Source: Aquabacter sp965279295
GTDB lineage: Bacteria; Pseudomonadota; Alphaproteobacteria; Rhizobiales; Xanthobacteraceae
Assembly: GCA_965279295.1 (NCBI GenBank)
Contig: CBDIHQ010000014.1
Direction: 5' to 3' (one strand)
Length of the DNA stretch: 64,000 nucleotides
Part shown: one piece after another, positions 45,965 through 53,602 of the stretch
How positions within the stretch are numbered: the stretch's first letter is position 1
Layout of the letters: each line of letters begins with the position of its first letter
Made by a program: the position numbers and the translations under genes
Notes under the pieces: model-generated
The model's database searches: none
What the model saw: the letters and a program-made list of their open reading frames with translations, nothing else
What the model was told of the DNA's origin: nothing

Positions 45965-46470
45965 TCCTCGCTGCGCTTCATTTTGAGCAAGGCGAGCTTG
46001 GCCCCCTCCGCATCGCCCTTTCCCTCAGAGACAAGCTGCTCAAGTAATTGTCGAAACTCTAGCTGAAGCTGAAGAAATTCCGCACCGGCCCTTATTGCTG
46101 GATCATAGCCGTCACCGGGAAAATCAGGCAACTTGATGAAGCCATACCTGTCTAAAATCCGAAATATCTGACCCAATATTTCGGTATCCAAAATCGCTGA
46201 TGAGTTACGATCAATCGTCACCCGGCCGGTGAGCAAATAATCTAGCGGAATACCGTATTTTCTGCATGCCGGTCGCAGTTTTGCCAGCGGGATGGAATTA
46301 CGCGCACGCCAATTTGAGAGGGTAGGCCGCGAAACAGAGAGCAGCGCCGCCAAATCCGCGTCCGCCGATATCTCAAGAGCACCCTTCAACCGGTCAAGGA
46401 TCTGCGCCGCGTCGCGTTCCGGCACCGTCACGCCATTGGGCTTCGCGCTATCTTTCATTTCGATTGACAT
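45961..46470 (-). CDS. Phage repressor with CI-type helix-turn-helix
   Basis: A 169-residue DNA-binding protein. Residues ~18-80 (AAQILDRLKGALEISADADL, AALLSVSRPTLSNWRARNSI, PLAKLRPACRKYGIPLDYLL) match the N-terminal domain of phage CI-like repressors. The C-terminal half is mostly helical and lacks an S24 peptidase domain, so it is not cleaved in the LexA/CI manner. It is transcribed leftward, divergent from the early genes, across an operator palindrome at 46474-46488. Its role is to keep the transposition genes silent. Its stop overlaps the phage left-end repeat. Confidence 0.82.
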   Translation of the reverse strand: MSIEMKDSAKPNGVTVPERDAAQILDRLKGALEISADADLAALLSVSRPTLSNWRARNSIPLAKLRPACRKYGIPLDYLLTGRVTIDRNSSAILDTEILGQIFRILDRYGFIKLPDFPGDGYDPAIRAGAEFLQLQLEFRQLLEQLVSEGKGDAEGAKLALLKMKRSED

Positions 46471-46473
46471 TTT

Positions 46474-46488
46474 GTGAATTCAATTCAC
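46474..46488. promoter_or_regulatory. Operator between phage repressor and early genes
   Basis: GTGAATT-C-AATTCAC is a perfect palindrome with a third half-site GTGAATA at 46494-46500, all within the 33-bp gap between the divergent repressor and gp16-like genes. It overlaps both start regions and is the expected repressor target. Confidence 0.7.
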
Positions 46489-46503
46489 TTTATGTGAATA
46501 GAC

Positions 46504-46734
46504 GTGAACATGGATGTCATCATGAACTGCGATGGGCGGGAAGTGAAGCGGCGGTTTCAAGCCGAGGGGGTGAGCATCGCGGAGTGGGCTCGCAGCCATG
46601 GCTTCAGCCAGAAGCTTGTTTATCGGGTGCTTGATGGGTCAGTTCGCGGCCTTCGCGGACAAGCGCATCAGATCGCCGTCGCGATTGGCCTGAAAGACGG
46701 GCCTCGCCCAACAGCAGATACGAGACGTGGCTGA
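46504..46734 (+). CDS. BcepMu gp16-family phage DNA-binding protein
   Basis: A 76-residue protein with the pattern of the BcepMu gp16 family: FQAEGVSIAEWARSHGFSQK followed by LVYRVLDGSVRGLRGQAHQI and AVAIGLKDG. The helix-turn-helix is at about 20-45. Members sit just left of the transposase gene in Mu-like phages and probably act like Ner in early transcription control. The start is GTG 46504, or ATG 46510 or 46522; none has a strong RBS. MuA begins 5 bp after its stop. Confidence 0.75.
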   Translation: MNMDVIMNCDGREVKRRFQAEGVSIAEWARSHGFSQKLVYRVLDGSVRGLRGQAHQIAVAIGLKDGPRPTADTRRG

Positions 46735-46739
46735 AGATA

Positions 46740-48791
46740 ATGGCCGCGTGGATCGACACCCCAGCCCTAGCCCACCTCACGGGAACGTCGGAGCGGAAGT
46801 GCCGTAGGGCGCTTGAGCTTGCCCATACGCATGTTCGGAGCACATGGCGCGGCGCGACCCTTACCGTTCGCACCTTGCACGGGCGGGGCGGGCGCTCCGG
46901 TTTTCGCTACGAGGTTTTGATTTCCTCTCTGCCCCTCGATCTTCAAGAGCGTTTAAAAGCTTCTGAAAAACTGGCCGCAACCTCCATCGAGCCCGTTGCC
47001 GCCAGTTCGGCCGAACGGGATTGGTGGTATTTGATCCTCAACCCCGCACTCGCCCACCCCAAGGGCTCCCGAGAGCGCGGCGCGGCAATCTCTTCCATCC
47101 TCAGCCGACCGCTCACGGATTGGACCGGCAAGCCCACACACCCCTCCGAGCGCACCTTGCACCGCCAGATCAACGCTTATGAGCGGCATGGCATCATCGG
47201 CTTGGCGCGATGGCATCGGAAGGACAAGGGCAAGCCAAAGGTCATCTTGTCCTTTGCATGGGACAAGGCCGCCCCTTTCGACGACGAAATTAGGCAGGAG
47301 ATCGCCTGGCGACTCCGCGACTACATCCGCGGCCTGTACAAGGACAGCGCCGCATTCGGAATAATCGCCCGCCTCAGCGGTGAAAAGCTGCGCGATCTCT
47401 CAGCGGCATATCTGCGGCGCTCGCATGGCATTGATTGTAACCCCGATGAGGTGTTTCCGGGACACGCCTACAAAGTGCCGCGCGGGTTCATAGAGGCTGA
47501 ATCTCGCTACCGCATTGTCGCCACGTTCAAAAGCGACCGGAAAGCCTACGAAGACAACGAGAAGCCGAGGATATCCCGGACCGCCTCTGGTATGTGGCCC
47601 ATGGAACTCGTGGTGGGTGACGTACACCATCTTGATATCGTCATGCGCCGGGAAGACGGCAGCACGGCATGGCCAAAACTTATTGCATGGGCCGATCAGG
47701 CCACCCGTCGGGTTCGCGTGGATGTCGTCCTTCTCGATAAAGCTACCGGCATCCGCAACGCGGATGTCATTCGATCCTACATCGCCATGACGCAGGATGA
47801 GACATGGGGAATGCCGCACAGGCTCTATCTCGACCATGGCTCAGAATATATTTGGCCTGAATTTGTCGATGATGCGATGAAACTTGTCCGGGCTAACACA
47901 CCCGGCTTCATGTCCTCAATCCATTACTTCGATAGAAGGAGCGATTCCTCAATCGTCCGGGCTAAACCATACAATGCGGCGGCCAAGTTAATCGAAGGTA
48001 TTTTCGGCCATCTTGAGCGTCACATATTTAATACGATTTTCGGATGGGCCGGCGGAAATCGAATGAACAAGAAGACCGAGAAAGTGGGGCGCCCGACAAA
48101 GCCCTTCCCTGGCGACATTGATGCCCTCCGCAAAATTATTGCCTCCTATATGACCATCTACCAGGACCAGAAGCAGACGGGCGACCTCCGGAATCGCTCA
48201 CCCGCCGATGCTTATCGAGGCGCCGTGCAAGAGGGTTGGCAAAGGATCACGGTAGACCCGAATGAATTGCGCAGTGTGTTCGCAGTCGAGAAGGGACTGA
48301 AGTTACGGAAGAGCAGCTTCGAGTTTGGCACCCGCAAATGGAAATGTGACGCCTTGACCGCCCATATCGGGAAGAACGTCACCATCCATATTCCGAAGTT
48401 CGAGGAACCCTCTGTCATTCCCGTGATGGACGAGGCTGGCGCTCTAATCGGATTTGCCGAACCCGAGGAGATTTTCGCAGTCTTGGATCCGCGCGGGGCA
48501 AGGGAGGCGGGTCGGCAGGCGCTCCTGAAGGAGAAGGCCGTGCGGCAACTCGACCGCAGCGCCCCCGACGTGAACACGACGGAAGAGATCGCGAAGAGCG
48601 CCGAACGCGTATCCGCACTGCCGGCCGCACCTATCGCGGGCACCATCAAGGTGAATTCCGAGATCGCGCAACGCTTGGCCCAGGATCCCGAAGAGCGGGA
48701 AGAACAGCAACATCGGTTGAAACAGCAGGAGGGCCGCGACCGACTGGCGGCTTTTGAACGCGCGTCGCGAATTATGGGAGGCAGGAATTGA
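46740..48791 (+). CDS. Mu-like DDE transposase (MuA)
   Basis: A 683-residue phage transposase. The N-terminal DNA-binding modules include AWIDTPALAHLTGTSERKCR and YEVLISSLPLDLQERL. The integrase-like catalytic core has D294 (VVGDVHHLDIV), D365 (LYLDHGSEYIWPEF) and E419 (AKLIEGIFGHLE), with spacings like those of MuA. A C-terminal Mu-transpos domain (VFAVEKGLKLRKSSFEFGTR) and a Glu/Arg-rich tail follow; the tail probably contacts MuB. The reaction is cleavage and strand transfer of phage ends during integration and replicative transposition. All catalytic residues are present, so it may be active. The MuB start overlaps its stop. Confidence 0.93.
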   Translation: MAAWIDTPALAHLTGTSERKCRRALELAHTHVRSTWRGATLTVRTLHGRGGRSGFRYEVLISSLPLDLQERLKASEKLAATSIEPVAASSAERDWWYLILNPALAHPKGSRERGAAISSILSRPLTDWTGKPTHPSERTLHRQINAYERHGIIGLARWHRKDKGKPKVILSFAWDKAAPFDDEIRQEIAWRLRDYIRGLYKDSAAFGIIARLSGEKLRDLSAAYLRRSHGIDCNPDEVFPGHAYKVPRGFIEAESRYRIVATFKSDRKAYEDNEKPRISRTASGMWPMELVVGDVHHLDIVMRREDGSTAWPKLIAWADQATRRVRVDVVLLDKATGIRNADVIRSYIAMTQDETWGMPHRLYLDHGSEYIWPEFVDDAMKLVRANTPGFMSSIHYFDRRSDSSIVRAKPYNAAAKLIEGIFGHLERHIFNTIFGWAGGNRMNKKTEKVGRPTKPFPGDIDALRKIIASYMTIYQDQKQTGDLRNRSPADAYRGAVQEGWQRITVDPNELRSVFAVEKGLKLRKSSFEFGTRKWKCDALTAHIGKNVTIHIPKFEEPSVIPVMDEAGALIGFAEPEEIFAVLDPRGAREAGRQALLKEKAVRQLDRSAPDVNTTEEIAKSAERVSALPAAPIAGTIKVNSEIAQRLAQDPEEREEQQHRLKQQEGRDRLAAFERASRIMGGRN

Positions 48792-49519
48792 ACCAACTCG
48801 TTGAAACATCAGTATTTCGGCGCATCCGCACCATCATCGATCTCGCCGTGGATACCGGCCACAACGTCGCGATTATCGGATCGGCTGGCGTGGGGAAGAC
48901 CACCGCACTGCACGCTTACACCTCCGATTATATCCGCGTTGCACACATTACAATGACAAAGGTTATTTCTAGATCAATGCGAGAATTGCTGAGCATTATA
49001 TGTGAAAAGGTTGAAATTAGAACTTGGGATAGAGAATCTATATACGACATGCAACACTCGCTCCGGCGCTATCATTTGGGCGATTGGATCGTCGTCATTG
49101 ACGAAGCTCAGATGCTGCCTCTGGATCATCTGAAACAGCTTCTAGATTTCAGTCCGACCGACAACGGCTCGCTCCGGTTCGTGTTCTGCGGGAATGAAGA
49201 AGTTCTAAAGCAGATCAATTTGGAGCGCGGGGCGCTTACGCAGATCGGCCGACGCATCAAGCTTAGAGATACGATAGCGGGGATCGAGGACGAAGACTCC
49301 GATGCCCTGACCAATTTCTTCGGAGCGGACGCTCATGAAACCATGCGGGCGATAGGTCGACGCTTCCACACCGATGGGATTGTCGCGGTGCTCAGCCTCG
49401 CTCGGCGCTTCGCCAGGGGCGAAGCCATTAAGCAGGGGCACGTGCTCGACGCCCTTGATGTCCTTACCCAGTACCGAGTCGCACTTGAGACGAAACGTAA
49501 GCGCGGCAAGGCCGACTGA
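48788..49519 (+). CDS. MuB-like transposition ATPase
   Basis: A 243-residue AAA+ ATPase. Walker A is GSAGVGKTT (31-39) and Walker B is WIVVIDEAQM near residue 101-110, followed by sensor-like RFVFCGNEEVL. It fits the MuB/TnsC/ExeA-like family that selects target DNA and activates MuA. The start is TTG 48788, which overlaps the MuA stop as TTGA and is preceded by GGGAGGCAGG. Codon use is slightly more AT-rich than in host genes, as in the whole early phage region. Confidence 0.88.
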   Translation: MNQLVETSVFRRIRTIIDLAVDTGHNVAIIGSAGVGKTTALHAYTSDYIRVAHITMTKVISRSMRELLSIICEKVEIRTWDRESIYDMQHSLRRYHLGDWIVVIDEAQMLPLDHLKQLLDFSPTDNGSLRFVFCGNEEVLKQINLERGALTQIGRRIKLRDTIAGIEDEDSDALTNFFGADAHETMRAIGRRFHTDGIVAVLSLARRFARGEAIKQGHVLDALDVLTQYRVALETKRKRGKAD

Positions 49520-49558
49520 GCGTACCGCGTAAAACTCTCTCCTAACTAGGACCTCCCC

Positions 49559-49957
49559 ATGATTAACGATGTTGACGCCGCCGCAGGGCGGACGGCGAAT
49601 GGCGAAGCTGTGTCCCTCGACCACAATTCGTGGAACGTGCAGGAAGGGCGCTCGTATAACGGCGGCAAAGTATTATTAGCCGCCTCGCGAGCCAAACGGA
49701 CATCGCTTTTCGCGAATGCTCAAGGAGTTATTAATTCCGATGATTTCGCCTCTGACCACTCACGCGTCACCGACCGAATACGCTCACTGATTTGGTGCAT
49801 ACGTATACTTGAGGAAGAGGCCGGGCGCGATCAAAAAAAGCTCGATCGGATGAGCTATGTCATGGATACATTCCTGGAATCCATCGGATGGTGGATGGAT
49901 GATCTTGATGAGGTCGGCGAACTTGCCCGGAAGCTGTATGCTGCGGAGGGCGAATGA
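49559..49957 (+). CDS. Hypothetical phage early protein
   Basis: A 132-residue protein of unknown family. The N-terminal half looks disordered (GRTANGEAVSLDHNSWNVQE). The C-terminal half is predicted helical and acidic (RIRSLIWCIRILEEEAGRDQ; VMDTFLESIGWWMDDLDEVG). AGGACC precedes the ATG. It lies 39 bp after MuB and 1 bp before gemA, so it is part of the early operon. Small early genes in this position in Mu-like phages are usually dispensable host-interaction or replication factors. Confidence 0.7.
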   Translation: MINDVDAAAGRTANGEAVSLDHNSWNVQEGRSYNGGKVLLAASRAKRTSLFANAQGVINSDDFASDHSRVTDRIRSLIWCIRILEEEAGRDQKKLDRMSYVMDTFLESIGWWMDDLDEVGELARKLYAAEGE

Positions 49958-49958
49958 C

Positions 49959-50438
49959 ATGCTCACACCCAAACAGATCGCCCTTATCCATCTGGCGACT
50001 AAGCGCCTGGGATTCGACGATGAGATTTACCGCGCCATTCTTATGGCCCACGGCGGCGTCGCCAGTGCAAAGGAACTCGACTTTCGCGGCTTCGAGCGGG
50101 TTATGGCCTATTTCACCGCCCACGGCTTTCGCTCCACATGGACCAGCCGGACCTTTGGCGAACGCCCCGGCATGGCCTCGCCGAAGCAAGTGGACCTGAT
50201 ACGCAGCCTTTGGGCTCAATGGTCAGAGGATGGCGAGGAAACCAGCTTGAACGCTTGGCTCGAAAAGAGCTTTCAGGTGTCGGCGCTGCGCTTCCTGCCC
50301 TCACCCCTGGCAGCGAAGGCAATCACCGGTCTCAAGGCCATGGTCCGACGAAAAAGGGGGGCGCGCCGCGTGATCGGCGCGTCTTCCACCGACCCAGCGT
50401 CGGATACTTCGCCGTTAAAGGGTCATTTAACGCCGTGA
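49959..50438 (+). CDS. gemA: Mu GemA-like regulatory protein
   Basis: A 159-residue protein with the GemA (DUF1018) pattern: LTPKQIALIHLATKRLGFDD EIYRAIL, GGVASAKELDFRGFERVMAY, and MASPKQVDLIRSLWAQWSED. In Mu, GemA modulates host gene expression and DNA supercoiling early in infection. GGAGGG lies upstream of the ATG at 49959. The preceding gene ends 1 bp before it. The C-terminus is basic with a variable tail. The start was moved downstream from a longer frame that overlaps the preceding gene. Confidence 0.88.
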   Translation: MLTPKQIALIHLATKRLGFDDEIYRAILMAHGGVASAKELDFRGFERVMAYFTAHGFRSTWTSRTFGERPGMASPKQVDLIRSLWAQWSEDGEETSLNAWLEKSFQVSALRFLPSPLAAKAITGLKAMVRRKRGARRVIGASSTDPASDTSPLKGHLTP

Positions 50439-50513
50439 GCGGCCGTTCCATATACAAACGCGACCGTGCAATGTGGCGTACGAAAACGGCCGCTGGCGGG
50501 CATGGGGCTAAGA

Positions 50514-51056
50514 ATGACAGGGCAGCAGCAGATGGAATCCGGCGCACCGAGCCAAAATGCCAAAGATGCGTTTAGTGCGGTGGGCGTGCTGTTTCATCAC
50601 TTCGCGCATCTAGAAGTTGCGGTGAATGAAGCAATCGGAAAGGCAACCGGTATCAACGACGTTAACACTCATGTGGTGGTCTCCGCTCTCGCCTTCGGCA
50701 AAAAGCTCGACATACTAAGGAAGGTTGCAAAGCAAGTTGAGGCTAATCGATTAAAGCGGCCTTTCGCTGATGTTGTCGTCGAAATTCAAGATCTGGCGAA
50801 AGCGCGTAACCGCTTCGCCCACCATGTGTTCGAGCCTGCCTCGGGTGGGGTCAATTTAACGCTGATTGGGGTTGAGTCTCACCCTGTGGAGCGGTTTTTC
50901 AGCTTTGGAGAAATGAAAACCCTGAGCGACCGCATGAGAGAGTGCCGGTATGAGGTCGAGACTTTTGCGGAAGCCGTCATAGGCCTCACTGCCAAAGAAT
51001 TCTTGGATATCATTATGCGGGATCTCCCGTCGGATGGGGATCGGGAAGACGGGTGA
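50514..51056 (+). CDS. HEPN-like protein, possible prophage accessory gene
   Basis: A 180-residue mostly helical protein (start at ATG 50514 or 50532). The segment VVEIQDLAKARNRFAHHVFE contains R-x4-H (RNRFAH), the motif of HEPN-domain ribonucleases and nucleotidyltransferase-binding proteins. A preceding helix (FHHFAHLEVAVNEAIGKATG) is also typical. HEPN proteins serve as toxins or antiphage RNases, and prophages often carry them as accessory genes; a role here is inferred. It stands between gemA and the structured RNA repeats, where Mu-like phages vary most. Confidence 0.6.
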   Translation: MTGQQQMESGAPSQNAKDAFSAVGVLFHHFAHLEVAVNEAIGKATGINDVNTHVVVSALAFGKKLDILRKVAKQVEANRLKRPFADVVVEIQDLAKARNRFAHHVFEPASGGVNLTLIGVESHPVERFFSFGEMKTLSDRMRECRYEVETFAEAVIGLTAKEFLDIIMRDLPSDGDREDG

Positions 51057-51203
51057 AGGGGGATTCGGCCTGAATCCTTAGCCTAAAGGGAGCTATTAGA
51101 CGTCAGCAAGCGCCGAAGCCATTAAAGCCCGCCTTGGACCCTTGCCCTTCATTTTTTCGGACTTGATCTTGTGACGCCTAGTTTCGGAGGCCATAGAGGG
51201 GAG

Positions 51204-51302
51204 GTGGTCGCCCTGACAACCGGGAAATTGCCTGTCCGGTTGGGTTGCCCGCTTCGGCGGCTAACTCTTACGGGGAGAGTGGCGTACCCCCTGGGCGACC
51301 AC
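51204..51302 (+). ncRNA. Structured RNA repeat, copy 1 (possibly C4-like)
   Basis: 99 nt. Stem P1 pairs GTGGTCGCC with GGCGACCAC at the two ends. P2 pairs AACCGG with CCGGTT. P3 is a CCGC hairpin closed by a TTCG tetraloop. The conserved 3' part contains ACGGGG and GTGGCGTACCCCC, which can pair with each other. Two further copies of identical length lie at 51821 and 51982. It ends 36 nt before the gene at 51339. The strand follows the phage genes; transcription is not shown. Confidence 0.6.
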
Positions 51303-51338
51303 ACCTGAAGGCGCACCAGTTCAGGCAGCGAGGCCCGC

Positions 51339-51776
51339 ATGAAAGCATGGGTTGTGATTAGAGAGGGGCCATCTCACGCCACAGAGGTGGTAGCGATCAT
51401 TTCCGCCCGAATGCGCGCCCGGCGCGTAAGGGAGCAAGTACGCTGGCTTTACGCACTGCTAGAAAGCGGCCCCGCCACGCACATTGAATTGGCGCAATAC
51501 CACCAGCCCCACTGCAGTTCTGACCCATATGCGGTGAAATTTCATACAACGAACACTGGCGCTTCCTACGAAGAAGCGATGTACACCGAGGGAAATCCGT
51601 GGCTCACAGCTTGCTTGGCCAGCAACGTCCGCCTCATTGAGACGGAAGGTGAACCACCAAACCTGCAATGGACAACGCCCCCAGTGCCTATTTGCGATCC
51701 ACAGACTCGGCTGGTGGTCGCCAAGCGAGACGGCAGGACACGCCGAGCACCGGTTCGGTTGCCCCTGGGCAGGTGA
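51339..51776 (+). CDS. Hypothetical phage protein between RNA repeats
   Basis: A 145-residue protein of unknown family. The N-terminus has an arginine-rich helix (ISARMRARRVREQVRWLYAL), and the centre is His/Tyr-rich (ELAQYHQPHCSSDPYAVKFH). There is a weak GAGG upstream of the ATG. It sits directly between structured RNA copies 1 and 2, so its expression could be controlled by them. No catalytic motif is recognised, and it could be an over-called frame. Confidence 0.5.
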   Translation: MKAWVVIREGPSHATEVVAIISARMRARRVREQVRWLYALLESGPATHIELAQYHQPHCSSDPYAVKFHTTNTGASYEEAMYTEGNPWLTACLASNVRLIETEGEPPNLQWTTPPVPICDPQTRLVVAKRDGRTRRAPVRLPLGR

Positions 51777-51820
51777 GGCGCCGAGGTTGCGTGGAATGCC
51801 AAAACGTCCATATTGGGCTA

Positions 51821-51919
51821 GCGATCGCCGTGACAACCGGGAAATTGCCGGTCCGGTTTGGTGGCTCACCTCGGTGAGTGACTGCTACGGGGAAGGTGGC
51901 GTACCCCCTCGGCGATCGC
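51821..51919 (+). ncRNA. Structured RNA repeat, copy 2 (possibly C4-like)
   Basis: 99 nt, same length as copy 1. P1 changes on both sides: GCGATCGCC pairs with GGCGATCGC. P2 AACCGG/CCGGTT is kept. P3 changes to CTCAC-CTCG-GTGAG. The 3' block TACGGGGAAGGTGGCGTACC is conserved. Paired substitutions in P1 and P3 relative to copy 1 support an RNA structure. Confidence 0.62.
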
Positions 51920-51981
51920 ACCCGACTTTCCTATCGAGCACTCAGATTTGCATCGGGCCGCGTTGGGCCGCATTATCTTAG

Positions 51982-52080
51982 TGCGGCGTCGTGACAACCG
52001 GGAAACTCGCCTTCCGGCTGGGTGGTCTGCTTCTGCGGATGATTCTTACGGGGAAGGTGGCGTACCCCCTCGGCGACTGC
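51982..52080 (+). ncRNA. Structured RNA repeat, copy 3 (possibly C4-like)
   Basis: 99 nt. P2 keeps CCGG/CCGG, P3 is TCTGC-TTCT-GCGGA, and the 3' block TACGGGGAAGGTGGCGTACC is identical to copy 2. P1 is less perfect (TGCGGCGTC against GGCGACTGC), so this copy may be decayed or fold with bulges. It ends 26 nt before the Mor-like gene. Confidence 0.58.
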
Positions 52081-52105
52081 GCTTCTAATTCATCTGTCGA
52101 AAACC

Positions 52106-52636
52106 GTGCTTGGCCACAACTGGTTGCGGGCAGATATAGCCCGCAAATACATGCCTACTATCGGGATGGAAATTCAGTGGCTCTCCGCATCTGGCGATCT
52201 GTACAGCTCCAAAATTCCGTATCCCGTGCGGACGTGGGTCGAGCTGATTGGGCTTGATGCCACGGCGGAACTCCTCATCAAACTGGGCGGCACCAAAATC
52301 AAGCCCGGCTCAATATTTTCCAATAATTCATTCGTTTCTAAAATTTTCGGCCCAGAGAACGCGGTTAAACTAGGCCAAAATCTGTTTGGAAGTCATATTC
52401 GGGTTCCTTTGAGCAATAGATTTCTATCGCGTTATCTAAGATCAAAGAGCCACTCGATCGCGAGCATCGCTCGTATCCTTAGGGTATCTGACCATACCGT
52501 CAGGAAATATCTCAAACCCGATGCACGGCAGAAACAATATCCGGGCGATATTCTATCCGTTTATCCAAAATCGAAACCCGGTGACGGCGTTGCGAAATAC
52601 CCGGACGATAAAAATGCGCGCGGGACAAAAGCATGA
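52106..52636 (+). CDS. Mor/C-type transcription activator-like phage protein
   Basis: A 176-residue protein. The centre matches Mor-family activators: WVELIGLDATAELLIKLGGT, the dimerisation segment, then a helix-turn-helix HSIASIARILRVSDHTVRKY. Mor and C turn on middle and late genes in Mu. Position just before the structural genes fits a late activator. The start is uncertain: GTG 52106 or ATG 52151, neither with a strong RBS. The C-terminal 40 residues are basic and probably disordered. The last 4 bp overlap the protease start. Confidence 0.65.
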   Translation: MLGHNWLRADIARKYMPTIGMEIQWLSASGDLYSSKIPYPVRTWVELIGLDATAELLIKLGGTKIKPGSIFSNNSFVSKIFGPENAVKLGQNLFGSHIRVPLSNRFLSRYLRSKSHSIASIARILRVSDHTVRKYLKPDARQKQYPGDILSVYPKSKPGDGVAKYPDDKNARGTKA

Positions 52637-53601
52637 GCTATCGCGCCAGAACGGCCTTGAGCCTGCATTCCGTCCCTACTGAGAGCGTACGCCAAAGCTG
52701 GATACACCTTCTTCCGGCCGGCGTTTTCACAGGGCGAGATGGCCGTGGCCCATTTCGCGTTTCAAATGCCGCCGCTGTTTTGCAGGCAAGTCGCAAATAT
52801 GCCGGCGCTCGCATGATCCCTGTTGATTACGAACACCAGATCGATCTGGCGCCTAAGAACGGACAACCTGCGCCCGCCGCAGGTTGGATAGATGCGCTTG
52901 AGGCTCGTCGAGATGGGATTTGGGGTCGCGTCACGTGGACCGAACGCGCTTCTGAATATCTCGAAAGAAAAGAATATCGCTACCTCTCCCCAGTGATGCT
53001 GTGCGCTTCAGATGGAACCGTAAAGAGCATTCTGCGAGCGGCGCTCACCAATCATCCCAACCTTGATCAATTGACCGCACTTTCGCGGTCGGAGATGCCC
53101 ATGGACTCGAAGGAAACCCTGCACGCTCGTCTCCGGGAAATGCTCCAACTCCCTGACGAAAGCACCGACAATGAGATCGCCCGCGCAGTCGAAGACCTGC
53201 TCACCGCCCGGCATAGTTCGGCGCCAGACCCGAGCTTGTTCGTTCCGATCGGTGCATTCGAGACGGCAGTCTCCGAAGTCAATCGTCTAAATCAGGGCGT
53301 ATCCCACAGGGATGCCCACGACCATGTTTCGCTTCAGGTGAGAAACGGCAATCTCCCGCCAATTCTTAAAGAATGGGGCATTGCTTTGTGCGGAGTGAAC
53401 AAAGTCGCCTTCGATGCCTTCGTGGAGCGCACCAGAGGCGCCTTCAATTCGATTATCGACCCGAAAGCGAAAGAGACCTCGACCTCCCGTCACGTCTCAT
53501 CCCGCCTCGGTGACGATGAACTGGAAATTTGCGCTCGAATGGGCGTTTCAGAAGACGAACTTCTGAAAGCCCGCGCCTTCAACACCTCTGGGCGAGACTG
53601 A
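52633..53601 (+). CDS. Mu-like phage protease/scaffold (gpI)
   Basis: A 322-residue protein. The N-terminal ~160 residues resemble the Mu I prohead protease (WIHLLPAGVFTGRDGRGPFR, MIPVDYEHQIDLAPKNGQPA, GWIDALEARRDGIWGRVTWT, YRYLSPVMLCASDG). The C-terminal half is helical and charged, as for the overlapping scaffold Z. It processes the head scaffold during capsid assembly. Its start overlaps the Mor-like stop (ATGA). The capsid gene follows 1 bp later. Confidence 0.88.
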   Translation: MSYRARTALSLHSVPTESVRQSWIHLLPAGVFTGRDGRGPFRVSNAAAVLQASRKYAGARMIPVDYEHQIDLAPKNGQPAPAAGWIDALEARRDGIWGRVTWTERASEYLERKEYRYLSPVMLCASDGTVKSILRAALTNHPNLDQLTALSRSEMPMDSKETLHARLREMLQLPDESTDNEIARAVEDLLTARHSSAPDPSLFVPIGAFETAVSEVNRLNQGVSHRDAHDHVSLQVRNGNLPPILKEWGIALCGVNKVAFDAFVERTRGAFNSIIDPKAKETSTSRHVSSRLGDDELEICARMGVSEDELLKARAFNTSGRD

Positions 53602-53602
53602 C

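Noticed and set aside
51149..51921. Minus-strand short frames sharing the peptide QPNRTGNFPVV
   Set aside because: The shared peptide is explained by translation of the structured repeat on the opposite strand. No RBS, and the differences follow RNA stems rather than codons.
51204..52080. CRISPR-like array or diversity-generating template repeats
   Set aside because: Only three 99-nt repeats, irregular spacing with a gene between, substitutions concentrated in paired stems, and no cas genes or reverse transcriptase in the window.
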